Assembly (NCBI GenBank): GCA_017473865.1
Contig: JAFUJB010000003.1
Coordinates: 1-34,313, forward strand
Reading direction: 5' to 3'
Source: Clostridia bacterium
GTDB taxonomy: Bacteria; Bacillota; Clostridia; Oscillospirales; CAG-272
DNA length: 34,313 nt
Shown: positions 7,412 to 15,248 of the stretch, one piece after another
Position numbering within the stretch: the first letter of the stretch is position 1
Layout of the letters: the number at the start of each line of letters is the position of its first letter
Position numbers and translations under genes: made by a program
Notes under the pieces: generated by a model
What the model was told of the DNA's origin: nothing
Database searches by the model: none
What the model saw: only the letters and a program-made list of their open reading frames with translations

Positions 7412-9070
7412 ATGGAAGAAATTACAAACAGCAATTTTATTGAAGAAATAATAGAAAACGATTTGAACGAGGGCGTTTACACCCACGTTCACACCCGTTT
7501 TCCGCCCGAGCCTAACGGCTATTTGCACATAGGCAGCGCAAAGGCTATATGGATTAACAATTCGGCGGCAAAAAAATTCGGTGGAAAATTCAACCTCCGT
7601 TACGATGATACAAACCCTGCGAAAGAAGACAACGAATACGTTGTGTCTATCCTCGAGGATCTTAAGTGGTTAGGAGCTGATCCCGACGGCGGCATCTACT
7701 ACGGAAGCGACTATTTTGACAAGTGTTATGAATTTGCAATCAAGCTTATTAAAGAGGGCAAGGCATACGTATGCGACCTTTCTGCAGACGAAATGCGCGA
7801 ATACAGAGGTACTTTGACTACTCCCGGCAAGAACAGCCCGTATAGAGACAGAACTCCCGAAGAAAACCTCGAACTGTTTGAAAGAATGAAAAACGGTGAA
7901 TTTGAAGACGGAACAAGAACTCTGCGCGCAAAGATAGATATGGCTTCTCCCAATATGAATATGAGAGACCCTGCTATCTACCGTATAGTTCACACGAGCC
8001 ATCACAGACAGGGAGACAAGTGGTGTATTTATCCCCTCTACGACTATGCTCATCCCATTCAGGACGCACTTGAGGGTATCACTCACTCGCTTTGCTCGAT
8101 TGAGTTTGAGAACCACAGACCCCTTTACGAGTGGGTAATCGACAATATCGGCTTTGAAAGTAAGCCTAAACAGAGAGAGTTTGCAAGACTCAACGTAACA
8201 TACACCGTTATGAGTAAGCGTTATTTGCGTAAGCTGGTTGAAACGGGTATTGCAGACGGCTGGGACGACCCCAGACTGCCTACGATATGCGGTCTTCGCA
8301 GAAGGGGCTTTACGCCTTCGTCTATAATCGAATTTGTAAAGAGAGCAGGGGTTGCTAAGGCTTACAGCCTTGTTGATATAGAACTTCTTGAATACTGCTT
8401 GCGCGAAGAACTCAATATGCAGGCTCAGAGAAGGGTATGCGTAACAGAACCCATTAAAGTAGTCATTACAAACTATCCCGAAGGTAAGGTCGAGTATTTC
8501 GATCTGCCTAATAATCCTAACGACGAAAACGCAGGTACAAGAAAAGTTCCTTTTACAAGAGAGCTTTATATAGAAAAGAGCGATTTTGCCGAAGTTCCGC
8601 CTCCCAAGTTCTTCAGAATGAAGCCTGACGGAGAAGTAAGACTCATGGGCGGTTACATCGTTAAGTGTAACGAGATAATTAAGGATGAAAAGGGCGATAT
8701 CGTTGAAATCAGATGCACGGCAGATCTTGAAACAGGCAACGGTAATCCCGTTGACGGACGCAAGATCAAGGGTACGATACATTGGGTATCGGCAGAGTAC
8801 GCTTACGATATGGATATTATGCTCTACGACAGACTGTTCACCGAGGCTGATATGAATAATATGCCCGAGGACAAGACTTACGACGACTATCTCAATCCCG
8901 ATTCTGTAAAGAAGCTTACGGGATGTAAAGCCGAGCTTTCTTTGAAGGATGCGAAAGTGGGCGACAAGTTCCAGTTTGTCAGAATGGGTTATTTTACGCT
9001 TGACTCAAAGAATGAAAATACGTTCAACAGAATCGTATCTTTGAAAGACAGCTATAAAGTTAAGAATTGA
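7412..9070 (+). CDS. glnS: Glutamine-tRNA ligase
   Basis: The 552-residue protein has the GlnRS signature FPPEPNGYLHIGSAKAI (residues 30-46), where Pro-Glu-Pro-Asn distinguishes GlnRS from GluRS. It also has the tRNA-acceptor block DDTNPAKE, and YTVMSKRYL (MSKR at 267-270) as the second ATP motif. The C-terminal half has the beta-barrel anticodon-binding regions expected for this length. It attaches glutamine directly to tRNA-Gln. Many Firmicutes lack glnS and use GatCAB; its presence points to lineages that acquired it. It lies 18 bases after gltX, with GAGAGGA as ribosome site. A tRNA-Gln(CUG) gene is at 26548 in the same window. Confidence 0.95.
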   Translation: MEEITNSNFIEEIIENDLNEGVYTHVHTRFPPEPNGYLHIGSAKAIWINNSAAKKFGGKFNLRYDDTNPAKEDNEYVVSILEDLKWLGADPDGGIYYGSDYFDKCYEFAIKLIKEGKAYVCDLSADEMREYRGTLTTPGKNSPYRDRTPEENLELFERMKNGEFEDGTRTLRAKIDMASPNMNMRDPAIYRIVHTSHHRQGDKWCIYPLYDYAHPIQDALEGITHSLCSIEFENHRPLYEWVIDNIGFESKPKQREFARLNVTYTVMSKRYLRKLVETGIADGWDDPRLPTICGLRRRGFTPSSIIEFVKRAGVAKAYSLVDIELLEYCLREELNMQAQRRVCVTEPIKVVITNYPEGKVEYFDLPNNPNDENAGTRKVPFTRELYIEKSDFAEVPPPKFFRMKPDGEVRLMGGYIVKCNEIIKDEKGDIVEIRCTADLETGNGNPVDGRKIKGTIHWVSAEYAYDMDIMLYDRLFTEADMNNMPEDKTYDDYLNPDSVKKLTGCKAELSLKDAKVGDKFQFVRMGYFTLDSKNENTFNRIVSLKDSYKVKN

Positions 9071-9090
9071 AACAGACAAGGAGTGTTGAT

Positions 9091-10371
9091 ATGAAAGATT
9101 ATAGATTTGACACAAAATGCGTGCAGGGCGTATACGAGCCCAAAAACGGAGAACCCAGAGTTATTCCGATAATCCAGAGCACGACTTATAAATATGAATC
9201 CAGCGAACAGATGGGTAAGCTTTTTGATCTTGAAGAAAGCGGATATTTCTATACGAGACTTGCAAACCCCACCTGCGACTATACAGCAGCAAAGATCGCT
9301 GAGCTTGAAGGCGGTGTAGGAGCAATACTTACTTCGTCGGGTCAGGCGGCATCGTTCTATGCAGTATTTAATATATGCCGTTGCGGCGACCACCTTATCA
9401 GTACGTCGGCTATCTACGGCGGTACGTTCAATCTTTTTGACGTAACCCTTCGCCAGATGGGAATTGACGTAACGTTCGTATCTCCCGATGCGACGGAAGA
9501 AGAGCTTATGGCAGCGTTTAAGCCCAATACCAAGGCGGTGTTTGCGGAAAGCTTGTCTAACCCCTCGCTCGTAGTACTTGACATTGAACGTTTTGCAAAA
9601 TGCGCTCATGCAAACGGAGTTCCGCTTATCATAGACAATACTTTCCCCACGCCCGTAAACTGCCGTCCTTTTGAACACGGCGCAGATATCGTTGTTCATT
9701 CGACTACAAAGTATCTTGACGGACATGCAGTTGCTCTCGGCGGCGTTGTGGTTGACAGCGGTAACTTTGACTGGATGGCTCACGCCGAAAAATTCCCCGG
9801 ACTTACACAGCCGGATGAATCGTATCACGGTATGGTTTATGCAAAAGACTGCGGTAAGGCGGCTTATATAACAAAGGTTACAACACACCTTATGAGAGAC
9901 CTCGGCTCTATGCAGTCTCCCAATAACGCATTTTTGCTTAACCTCGGACTTGAAACAGTATTTTTGAGAGTAAAACGCCATTGCGAAAATGCTCTTGCTG
10001 TTGCAAAATGGCTTGAAAAGCACGAAAAGATTACTTGGATCAACTATCCCGGTCTGGAAAGCTCGAAATACTACGATCTCGCTCAGAAGTATATGAAAAA
10101 CGGCACTTGCGGTGTTGTTTCGTTTGGTATCAAGGGCGGCAGAGAAGCGGCAACAAAGTTTATGGACAGCCTTAAGCTTGCTGCCATCGTAACGCACGTT
10201 GCAGATGCACGTACTTGCGTTCTTCATCCTGCAAGTACGACACACCGTCAGCTCTCCGACAAACAGCTTGAAGAGGCGGGCGTAGGCTCCGACCTCATCA
10301 GATTCTCCGTCGGAATTGAAGATGCGGCAGATATAATCGCAGATCTTGAACAGGCATTGGCTCAGGTATAA
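9091..10371 (+). CDS. metY: O-acetylhomoserine aminocarboxypropyltransferase (sulfhydrylase)
   Basis: A 426-residue PLP enzyme of the Cys/Met metabolism family. The cofactor lysine is Lys207 in VVHSTTKYLDGH, preceded by the PLP-binding IDNTF motif and by YTRLANPTCD near residues 54-63. The C-terminus has HPASTTHRQLS and IRFSVGIED, both typical of this family. It converts O-acetylhomoserine and sulfide to homocysteine and acetate in methionine synthesis. A close alternative is methionine gamma-lyase; length and the THRQLS block favour the sulfhydrylase. A TTG at 9067 is in frame but overlaps the end of glnS; the ATG at 9091 follows AAGGAG by 7 bases. It is the last gene of the operon and is followed by a strong terminator. 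Confidence 0.88.
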   Translation: MKDYRFDTKCVQGVYEPKNGEPRVIPIIQSTTYKYESSEQMGKLFDLEESGYFYTRLANPTCDYTAAKIAELEGGVGAILTSSGQAASFYAVFNICRCGDHLISTSAIYGGTFNLFDVTLRQMGIDVTFVSPDATEEELMAAFKPNTKAVFAESLSNPSLVVLDIERFAKCAHANGVPLIIDNTFPTPVNCRPFEHGADIVVHSTTKYLDGHAVALGGVVVDSGNFDWMAHAEKFPGLTQPDESYHGMVYAKDCGKAAYITKVTTHLMRDLGSMQSPNNAFLLNLGLETVFLRVKRHCENALAVAKWLEKHEKITWINYPGLESSKYYDLAQKYMKNGTCGVVSFGIKGGREAATKFMDSLKLAAIVTHVADARTCVLHPASTTHRQLSDKQLEEAGVGSDLIRFSVGIEDAADIIADLEQALAQV

Positions 10372-10376
10372 CAGAG

Positions 10377-10408
10377 AGAGTGTGTGGGTTTCGCCCACAC
10401 ACTCTTTG
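10377..10408 (+). terminator. Intrinsic terminator of the trmL-metY operon
   Basis: A perfect 12-pair stem, AGAGTGTGTGGG (10377-10388) and CCCACACACTCT (10394-10405) with loop TTTCG, followed by TTGTTG. Its GTGTGTGGG stem resembles that of the hairpins at 4293 and 4419. Confidence 0.75.
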
Positions 10409-10524
10409 TTGTATTTAAACTAAAGTTGCCCCTATCTGCTAACCTTATATATTCTGCATACCCATGTTGCAAGTTTTTTGCCAAGCTTTTTTTCAAAAAA
10501 GCGTCAATCTTTTTGAAAAACAGT

Positions 10525-10561
10525 AAAGGTTATACACCGGCGGAGCCCGTGTATAGCCTTT
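10525..10561 (-). terminator. Terminator-like hairpin downstream of the cysteine desulfurase-like gene
   Basis: AAGGTTATACAC pairs with GTGTATAGCCTT, with one wobble, around a CGGC-GGA-GCCC centre containing a single mismatch. It lies directly after the stop of the minus-strand gene. On that strand a short T run follows. The 10409-10524 stretch between the two terminators has no gene, only a small GCTTTTTTT/AAAAAAGC inverted repeat near 10486. Confidence 0.6.
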
Positions 10562-10562
10562 A

Positions 10563-11726
10563 TCACAAATTGACGTTGTTACTCGCAATTCTCTTTACAG
10601 ATTCGTAAAAAGCATCTGTTTCCGAAACGGTGTTGAAACAAGAAAAAGAAGCTCTTACAGCGCCGTTTTGGGTGTTAAGCTTTTTGTGTGCCAAAGGGGT
10701 ACAGTGGAGTCCTGCTCTTACGCAGATGCCGTCATCGTTGAGCATATCGGCAACGCTGTCGCACGGAATATTATCGACGTTAAAAAGCAGGCAACTGCTT
10801 TTTTTTATATTCTCGCAGTATATTTTTACGTTTCCTAAAGAAGAAAGCATATCTTTCGCCCTGTTATAGAGCATACTTGTATGCTCAAAAATGGTCTCTT
10901 CACCAATTGCCTTTACAAATTTTATGCCCTCGCAAAGTCCCGCGATTCCGACTGTATTTAACGTTCCGCCCTCGTAGCGTTCAGGCAAAATATCGGGCAT
11001 ATTTCTGTCAGCTGAATTAAAACCGTTTCCGCCGAAAATGAAGGGAGTCAGCTTGGAAGAAATTTTCTCGTCGGAATATTTGTCCGAAAAAATGACAAAA
11101 CCCGTTCCTTGAGGGCCGTATAAACCCTTATGTCCGGGTGAGCAGAGCGCATCAATGTTATTATCATTCATATTGACTATGTGCGTACCAACACTCTGTG
11201 CTCCGTCTACGACGAATTTTATGCCGTATTGTTTACATACATTTCCGATTTCATTGATTGGATTTGTAATTCCGCAGACGTTTGAAACGTGTGAGCATAC
11301 TGCGAGATTTGTGTTGTATTTAATTTTCGATCTGAACGACCTGATTGTTTTTGAAACGTCGTTTATATCAACGGAAAAAATATCATAGTCAACCCCTTGT
11401 TTTGAAAGGGCGTGTACCACTCTGTATACCGAATTATGCTCAATATCGCTTATAAGAATATGGCCTTTTTTCTTTGCAAAGGCGTTAATCGCAATGTTGA
11501 GTGCGTGTGTCGTATTGGGGGTGAATACGACGTTTGTCGGATTATGAACGCCAAAAAGACCTGAAATAAGTTCGCGGCACTCATAAATTTTTTCAGCGGC
11601 TTTGATTGAAAGATCATGTCCTGAACGTCCAGGGTTTCCGCAATACTCTCTCATACATTTTATGCTTTCGGAAATAACAGACGGGGGTTTTGGAAACGTC
11701 GTCGCAGCGTTATCAAAATATATCAA
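10563..11726 (-). CDS. Cysteine desulfurase family protein (class V aminotransferase fold)
   Basis: The 387-residue protein begins IYFDNAATTFPKP, as in SufS/CsdA-type enzymes. The PLP lysine is Lys200 in CSPGHKGLYGPQGTGF, with FVVDGAQSVG as the preceding cofactor motif. RAGLHCTPLAHK supplies the catalytic cysteine in a short loop. This form (387 residues, GHKGLYGPQG) is a subfamily often found beside DUF3343 or SelD/YedF genes. It would remove sulfur or selenium from cysteine or selenocysteine. The start is a TTG at 11724-11726, chosen because GAGGTGA, which includes the upstream stop codon, lies 5 bases before it and MIYFDNAATT is the conserved N-terminus. It is co-transcribed with the DUF3343 gene (4-base gap). 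Confidence 0.87.
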   Translation of the reverse strand: MIYFDNAATTFPKPPSVISESIKCMREYCGNPGRSGHDLSIKAAEKIYECRELISGLFGVHNPTNVVFTPNTTHALNIAINAFAKKKGHILISDIEHNSVYRVVHALSKQGVDYDIFSVDINDVSKTIRSFRSKIKYNTNLAVCSHVSNVCGITNPINEIGNVCKQYGIKFVVDGAQSVGTHIVNMNDNNIDALCSPGHKGLYGPQGTGFVIFSDKYSDEKISSKLTPFIFGGNGFNSADRNMPDILPERYEGGTLNTVGIAGLCEGIKFVKAIGEETIFEHTSMLYNRAKDMLSSLGNVKIYCENIKKSSCLLFNVDNIPCDSVADMLNDDGICVRAGLHCTPLAHKKLNTQNGAVRASFSCFNTVSETDAFYESVKRIASNNVNL

Positions 11727-11730
11727 AAGA

Positions 11731-11949
11731 TCACCTCAGTATTTCTGAATATGATATTCCTGCATTATTCAGGAAAGAAAGGGCTGACGGAACGTCCTTG
11801 CAGGATATTTCAAGCCCGTAGGCACACCCCTTTTTCGTAGCATTTGGCTGAAGCTTGACGATCTTACACCTTACCGACGATGACAGAAGCAGTTTTTCGG
11901 CGCGTATGGCGTGATTGACCGAGCTTATCGCAATTATACACTTTTTCAT
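11731..11949 (-). CDS. DUF3343 protein, putative sulfur/selenium carrier-like
   Basis: A 72-residue protein of the DUF3343 family. It has the ferredoxin-like pattern typical of these proteins: an N-terminal strand CIIAISSVNHAIRAEKLLL, then VRCKIVKLQPNATKKGCAYGLEI and a helix VPSALSFLNNAGI. Cys4 and the KKGCAYGLE cysteine are candidates for carrying sulfur or selenium. The family is annotated as putative Se/S carrier because of its gene neighbourhoods; the activity is inferred. The ribosome site AAGGAGG (11956-11962) is excellent. The gene heads a two-gene operon with a cysteine desulfurase-like enzyme, a pairing that supports persulfide hand-over. Its promoters are the repeat-borne ones at 11969-12177. 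Confidence 0.8.
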   Translation of the reverse strand: MKKCIIAISSVNHAIRAEKLLLSSSVRCKIVKLQPNATKKGCAYGLEISCKDVPSALSFLNNAGISYSEILR

Positions 11950-11968
11950 TTTAGACCTCCTTCACTAC

Positions 11969-11997
11969 ATTTTATGACTCTATTGGGATTTTGCCAA
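11969..11997 (-). promoter_or_regulatory. Proximal promoter of the DUF3343-desulfurase operon (repeat copy 1)
   Basis: On the minus strand TTGGCA (11992-11997), 17 bases, TAAAAT (11969-11974). The expected start site falls near 11962, which is the 5' edge of the ribosome site AAGGAGG, so a transcript from here would have a leader of only about 13 bases. Confidence 0.55.
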
Positions 11998-12058
11998 TGT
12001 GCAGATGAACAATACGGAGGTATATGGGCTTCGCCCATATACCTCACGTCTTCACTAC

Positions 12059-12087
12059 ATTTTATGACTCTATTGGGATTTTGCCAA
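12059..12087 (-). promoter_or_regulatory. Second copy of the repeat-borne promoter
   Basis: Identical TTGGCA (12082-12087), 17-base spacer and TAAAAT (12059-12064), 90 bases upstream of the first. Transcripts would include one full hairpin in the leader. Confidence 0.5.
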
Positions 12088-12148
12088 TATGCAGATAAAC
12101 AATACGGAGGTATATGGGCTTCGCCCATATACCCCACGTCTTCAATAC

Positions 12149-12177
12149 ATTTTATGACTCTATTGGGATTTTGCCAA
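12149..12177 (-). promoter_or_regulatory. Third copy of the repeat-borne promoter
   Basis: TTGGCA (12172-12177), 17-base spacer and TAAAAT (12149-12154), 180 bases upstream of the first. Transcripts would carry two hairpins in the leader. Confidence 0.48.
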
Positions 12178-12268
12178 TATGCAGATAAACAATACGGAGG
12201 TATATGGGCTTCGCTTATGTGCATCCTGTAATGAAATGACCTTAATAAAATCTTAAACATTTGCCTTC

Positions 12269-12297
12269 TTGTTTGTTAAGAATAATAGTGTTATAAT
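12269..12297 (+). promoter_or_regulatory. Promoter of the two-component system, with possible response-regulator boxes
   Basis: TTGTTT (12269-12274), a 17-base spacer and a perfect TATAAT (12292-12297). Just upstream, CTTAA occurs at 12241 and 12252, an 11-base direct repeat, the spacing at which OmpR-family regulators bind. Autoregulation is inferred only. Confidence 0.55.
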
Positions 12298-12329
12298 TAA
12301 CTCGTAAAAAGCGAAACGGAGTTGAAAAT

Positions 12330-13022
12330 ATGTATAAGATACTTATATGCGACGATGAAAAGGACATTGTGTCAGCGTTGAAAATTTATCTTACCGCAGA
12401 GGGCTATGATTGTTATACGGCGTATAACGGCATAGAGGCTATTGACGTTATCAAAAACCTCGAAGTCCATCTTGTGTTGCTTGACATAATGATGCCCGTT
12501 CTTGACGGAGTGTCCGCACTTGCCGAGATAAGACAGCTGTCAAATATACCGGTAATTTTTCTTACGGCGAAATCGGAAGATACTGATAAGATACTGGGAC
12601 TTAACGTCGGTGCTGACGACTACGTAACCAAGCCTTTTAATCCTGTTGAACTTATCGCAAGGGTAAAATCGGCTCTTAGGAGATATTTTTCTCTTGGAGG
12701 AAGCGTAGTTAAGAGTACCGATTGTAAGATCGGCGGAATAATTCTTGACGACGATGCAAAAAAAGTAACTGTTGACGGAGAAAATATTTCGCTTACTCCC
12801 CGCGAATATGAAATATTACGGTTTCTTATGCAAAACAAAGGTAAGGTCTTTTCTCCGAAAGAAATATACAAAAACGTATGGAAAGAACAACCGCTCGGAG
12901 CTGAAAACACCGTTGCCGTTCATATAAGACATATAAGAGAAAAAATTGAGATCGACTCACAAAACCCAAGATATCTGAAGGTAGTTTGGGGACAGGGATA
13001 TAAAATGGAGGAGGGAATGTAA
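12330..13022 (+). CDS. OmpR-family response regulator
   Basis: A 230-residue DNA-binding response regulator. The receiver domain spans residues 1 to about 115. It has the acidic pocket CDDEKD, phospho-acceptor Asp52 in LLDIMMP, Thr79 in FLTAK and Lys101 in VTKPFNP. The C-terminal winged helix (about 130-230) includes LTPREYEILRFLMQNKGKVFSPKEIY and the recognition region VAVHIRHIREKIE, ending VWGQGYKME. It would be phosphorylated by the kinase encoded immediately downstream. Its stop codon directly abuts the kinase ATG, so the two are translated together. The signal and target genes are unknown. Confidence 0.94.
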   Translation: MYKILICDDEKDIVSALKIYLTAEGYDCYTAYNGIEAIDVIKNLEVHLVLLDIMMPVLDGVSALAEIRQLSNIPVIFLTAKSEDTDKILGLNVGADDYVTKPFNPVELIARVKSALRRYFSLGGSVVKSTDCKIGGIILDDDAKKVTVDGENISLTPREYEILRFLMQNKGKVFSPKEIYKNVWKEQPLGAENTVAVHIRHIREKIEIDSQNPRYLKVVWGQGYKMEEGM

Positions 13023-15050
13023 ATGAAAGCATTTACTCAAAATCTTGCTGTAAAAATTATATCGTTTTTGCTTTGTGTTCTTCTTGTTTTCTTTCTTTTC
13101 TTTTCGGTAATCGGAGTGTATCTGATGTTCGAAAACGACGTTTATTATGACGGCGGCGAGGGTTTGAAAGAGCAGATTTATAATTCATATAGCGAAAAAT
13201 ACTATGCTGCCGTTGAAGATATGCTGCATATTAAGCTGACCGAGGGCGTTGATGCTGAATGGTTTAAAGAGCGGTTTGATCCCCAAAATACGAACTTCCG
13301 ATATGAAGCGATAGGCGAATCGGGAAACGTCTATGCAAGTAATATGAGCGATGACTTGCCCACGGTTGCTGTACGTGAAGCCAAAATAAAAGTATTTATT
13401 TCGACTGACGGAGTTGAACAGTGGCACTATGCAAGACTGAGTGCAGAGTCCGGGGGTGACGCCGCATACGAATATATCCACAAATTTGAACAAAACGGTG
13501 ACAAATACGTAACCTCGCACGAGCTCAGCACTGACAGCTCGGGAATACTTTTAAAACTTAAGTACAGAGAAGGCAGTTATGATTACGTAACGGTTAAATC
13601 GTCTGTTTTGAAAACACCCGTAAAAAAAGATATTTTATATTTCGGGCTGCAGCTTGCCGATTTTGCGATTGAAATAAGAGAGACAATATTCATATATATG
13701 ATCATAGCAGGAGTATTGCTTATATTTCTTCTTATCGTTCTTATTTGCGGAGCAGGGCACAAAAAGGGCGTTGACGGAATATATATTTCAAAATTCAACA
13801 AAATACCTCTCGACCTCTATCTCGCACTCAACTGTATACTTGCGTTTGTTGCGATCGAGGTATACTGCGATATTGCATATTCGGATTTCGAGGCAATTGT
13901 CGGACTGTGTATTCTTGTGCCTTTGTTTACGTCAATGCTGCTTGGTATCGTTGTTTCGTTCTCGGCAAGGATAAAATCTGAAACTTGGCATAAATATACT
14001 GTCGTATATTTCGTGCTTAAATATTTGTTCATTGGTATTAGAGCTATATTCAGATGGACTGTATACTTTATCTCAAAAATACCGCTTTTCTATAAAACAC
14101 TGTTGGTTATATTGCTTCTCACATTTCTTGAGATCTTGTTTTTGCTGTTCGGCTTGAACGAATATTTGCTTTTGTGGGTGATTGAAAAGATCGTCATCAC
14201 GCCGTTTGTGATATACTGCGTTTTGTGTATGAGAAAACTGCAGACGTCTGCAAGAAAACTTGCACAGGGCGACACGGGTTACAAGACCGACACGGGTTAT
14301 ATGCTTTTTGATTTCAAGGAGCACGGTGAAAACCTCAACGGCATAAGCAACGGACTCGAGCTGGCGGTAGAAGAAAACGTAAGAAGTGAGAGAATGAAAA
14401 CAGAACTCATTACAAACGTTTCACACGATATAAAAACGCCTCTTACGTCGGTTATCAACTACGTCGATCTCTTGAAAAAGGAGGGGCTTGACAGCAAAAA
14501 TGCGCCCGAATATCTTTCGATAATAGACAAACATTCGGCAAGGCTCAAGAGGCTTACCGAAGACTTGGTTGAAGCGTCAAAGGCGTCTACGGGTAACGTG
14601 AGAATAAACTACGACAACACTAATATTAACGTACTGCTAAATCAGACTGTGGGTGAGTTTGAGGAAAAGCTTGCAGAAAAGAGACTTAGTCTTGTTATTG
14701 ACGTTCCTGAGGAAGAATTGGTTGTAAGAGCGGACGGCAGACATTTGTGGAGGGTGTTTGATAATCTGATGAACAACATCTGTAAATATTCAATGCCTGA
14801 TACGAGAGTATACATTTCTGCACAAAAGGCAGACGAACGGGTTAAAGTCGTATTTAAAAATATTTCGAGAGAGGAACTCAATATTATGCCCTCGGAACTG
14901 ACCGAAAGATTTGTACGCGGAGATAAGTCGAGAAATACTGAGGGAAGCGGACTGGGACTTTCAATTGCAAAGAGTCTTGTTGAACTCCAGGGCGGCATTT
15001 TCGAAATACACATTGACGGAGACCTTTTTAAAGTTACTGTAACAATATAA
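13023..15050 (+). CDS. Multi-spanning sensor histidine kinase
   Basis: A 675-residue membrane kinase. A first membrane helix (about residues 10-35) is followed by an external domain to about 215, then a cluster of roughly six helices (about 221-405). The short cytoplasmic linker leads to a HisKA dimerisation helix with phospho-acceptor His468 in NVSHDIKTPLTS. The HATPase domain has an N box DNLMNNICKYS, FVRGDKSRNTEGSGLGLSI (G boxes) and a final sheet. The multi-helix region plus an extracellular domain is unusual compared with simple two-helix kinases; similar large kinases occur in Clostridia. It partners the preceding regulator. A dispersed 44-base element and a terminator follow its stop codon. 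Confidence 0.92.
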   Translation: MKAFTQNLAVKIISFLLCVLLVFFLFFSVIGVYLMFENDVYYDGGEGLKEQIYNSYSEKYYAAVEDMLHIKLTEGVDAEWFKERFDPQNTNFRYEAIGESGNVYASNMSDDLPTVAVREAKIKVFISTDGVEQWHYARLSAESGGDAAYEYIHKFEQNGDKYVTSHELSTDSSGILLKLKYREGSYDYVTVKSSVLKTPVKKDILYFGLQLADFAIEIRETIFIYMIIAGVLLIFLLIVLICGAGHKKGVDGIYISKFNKIPLDLYLALNCILAFVAIEVYCDIAYSDFEAIVGLCILVPLFTSMLLGIVVSFSARIKSETWHKYTVVYFVLKYLFIGIRAIFRWTVYFISKIPLFYKTLLVILLLTFLEILFLLFGLNEYLLLWVIEKIVITPFVIYCVLCMRKLQTSARKLAQGDTGYKTDTGYMLFDFKEHGENLNGISNGLELAVEENVRSERMKTELITNVSHDIKTPLTSVINYVDLLKKEGLDSKNAPEYLSIIDKHSARLKRLTEDLVEASKASTGNVRINYDNTNINVLLNQTVGEFEEKLAEKRLSLVIDVPEEELVVRADGRHLWRVFDNLMNNICKYSMPDTRVYISAQKADERVKVVFKNISREELNIMPSELTERFVRGDKSRNTEGSGLGLSIAKSLVELQGGIFEIHIDGDLFKVTVTI

Positions 15051-15094
15051 AAAAGTATAGGGTATTATAGAGTGTTACTCTAAAGGACAGTTTA
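15051..15094 (+). repeat. Structured 3' element, copy A (inverted partner at 17469-17515)
   Basis: It begins two bases into an A run after the kinase stop: AAAAGTATAGGGTAT, a small hairpin AGAGT-GTT-ACTCT (15069-15081), then AAAGGACAGTTTA. The minus-strand segment 17469-17515 reads nearly the same, with hairpin AGGGT-TGT-ACCCT. Both copies lie just after a stop codon, in the same orientation relative to the upstream gene, and just before an intrinsic hairpin. Confidence 0.7.
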
Positions 15095-15114
15095 ACTACC
15101 GCCAGAAAAAACAG

Positions 15115-15143
15115 AAACCGCAGATTGATTTTCTGCGGTTTTT
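15115..15143 (+). terminator. Terminator of the two-component operon, overlapping the next promoter
   Basis: AAACCGCAG (15115-15123) pairs with CTGCGGTTT (15133-15141), followed by more T. The loop ATTGATTTT contains the -35 hexamer of the following promoter. Confidence 0.75.
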
Positions 15144-15153
15144 GTGTTATAAT
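15125..15153 (+). promoter_or_regulatory. Sigma-A promoter of the lipoprotein gene
   Basis: TTGATT (15125-15130), 17-base spacer and a perfect TATAAT (15148-15153). The spacer is the right arm and T tract of the preceding terminator. Confidence 0.65.
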
Positions 15154-15248
15154 GGAGATAAGGACTAAATTCGATTTATTTATTAAACAAAAGCGAAAGT
15201 CAAACAAAGCAGAATATAAACGAGAAATTGACAAACGGAGGGTTGCTG

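Larger units (their letters stand above)
11961..12223 (-). repeat. Three tandem 90-base repeats, each a hairpin plus minus-strand promoter
   Basis: TTCACTACATTTTATGACTC begins at 11961, 12051 and 12141 (TTCAATACAT in the last), an exact 90-base period with only a few substitutions. Read on the minus strand, each unit contains a hairpin with tip GGGCGAAGCCC in a stem of up to 13 pairs (12017-12045, 12107-12135), then about 20 bases, then TTGGCA-17-TAAAAT. In the third copy the far hairpin arm is eroded (12214-12223). Because 90 is a multiple of three, both strands have spurious repetitive open frames. Confidence 0.92.

Noticed and set aside
7670-8782. Long open frame antisense to glnS (370 codons)
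   Set aside because: A by-product of codon bias in glnS; no start signals and no family features.
9052-10398. Long open frame antisense to the sulfhydrylase (448 codons)
   Set aside because: Composition is unlike a protein (many Cys, Arg and Phe), there is no ribosome site, and the plus-strand gene is unmistakable.
11911-12260. Repetitive open frames of about 105 codons on both strands
   Set aside because: They exist only because the 90-base repeat is a multiple of three. There is no good ribosome site, and the repeats carry promoter hexamers.
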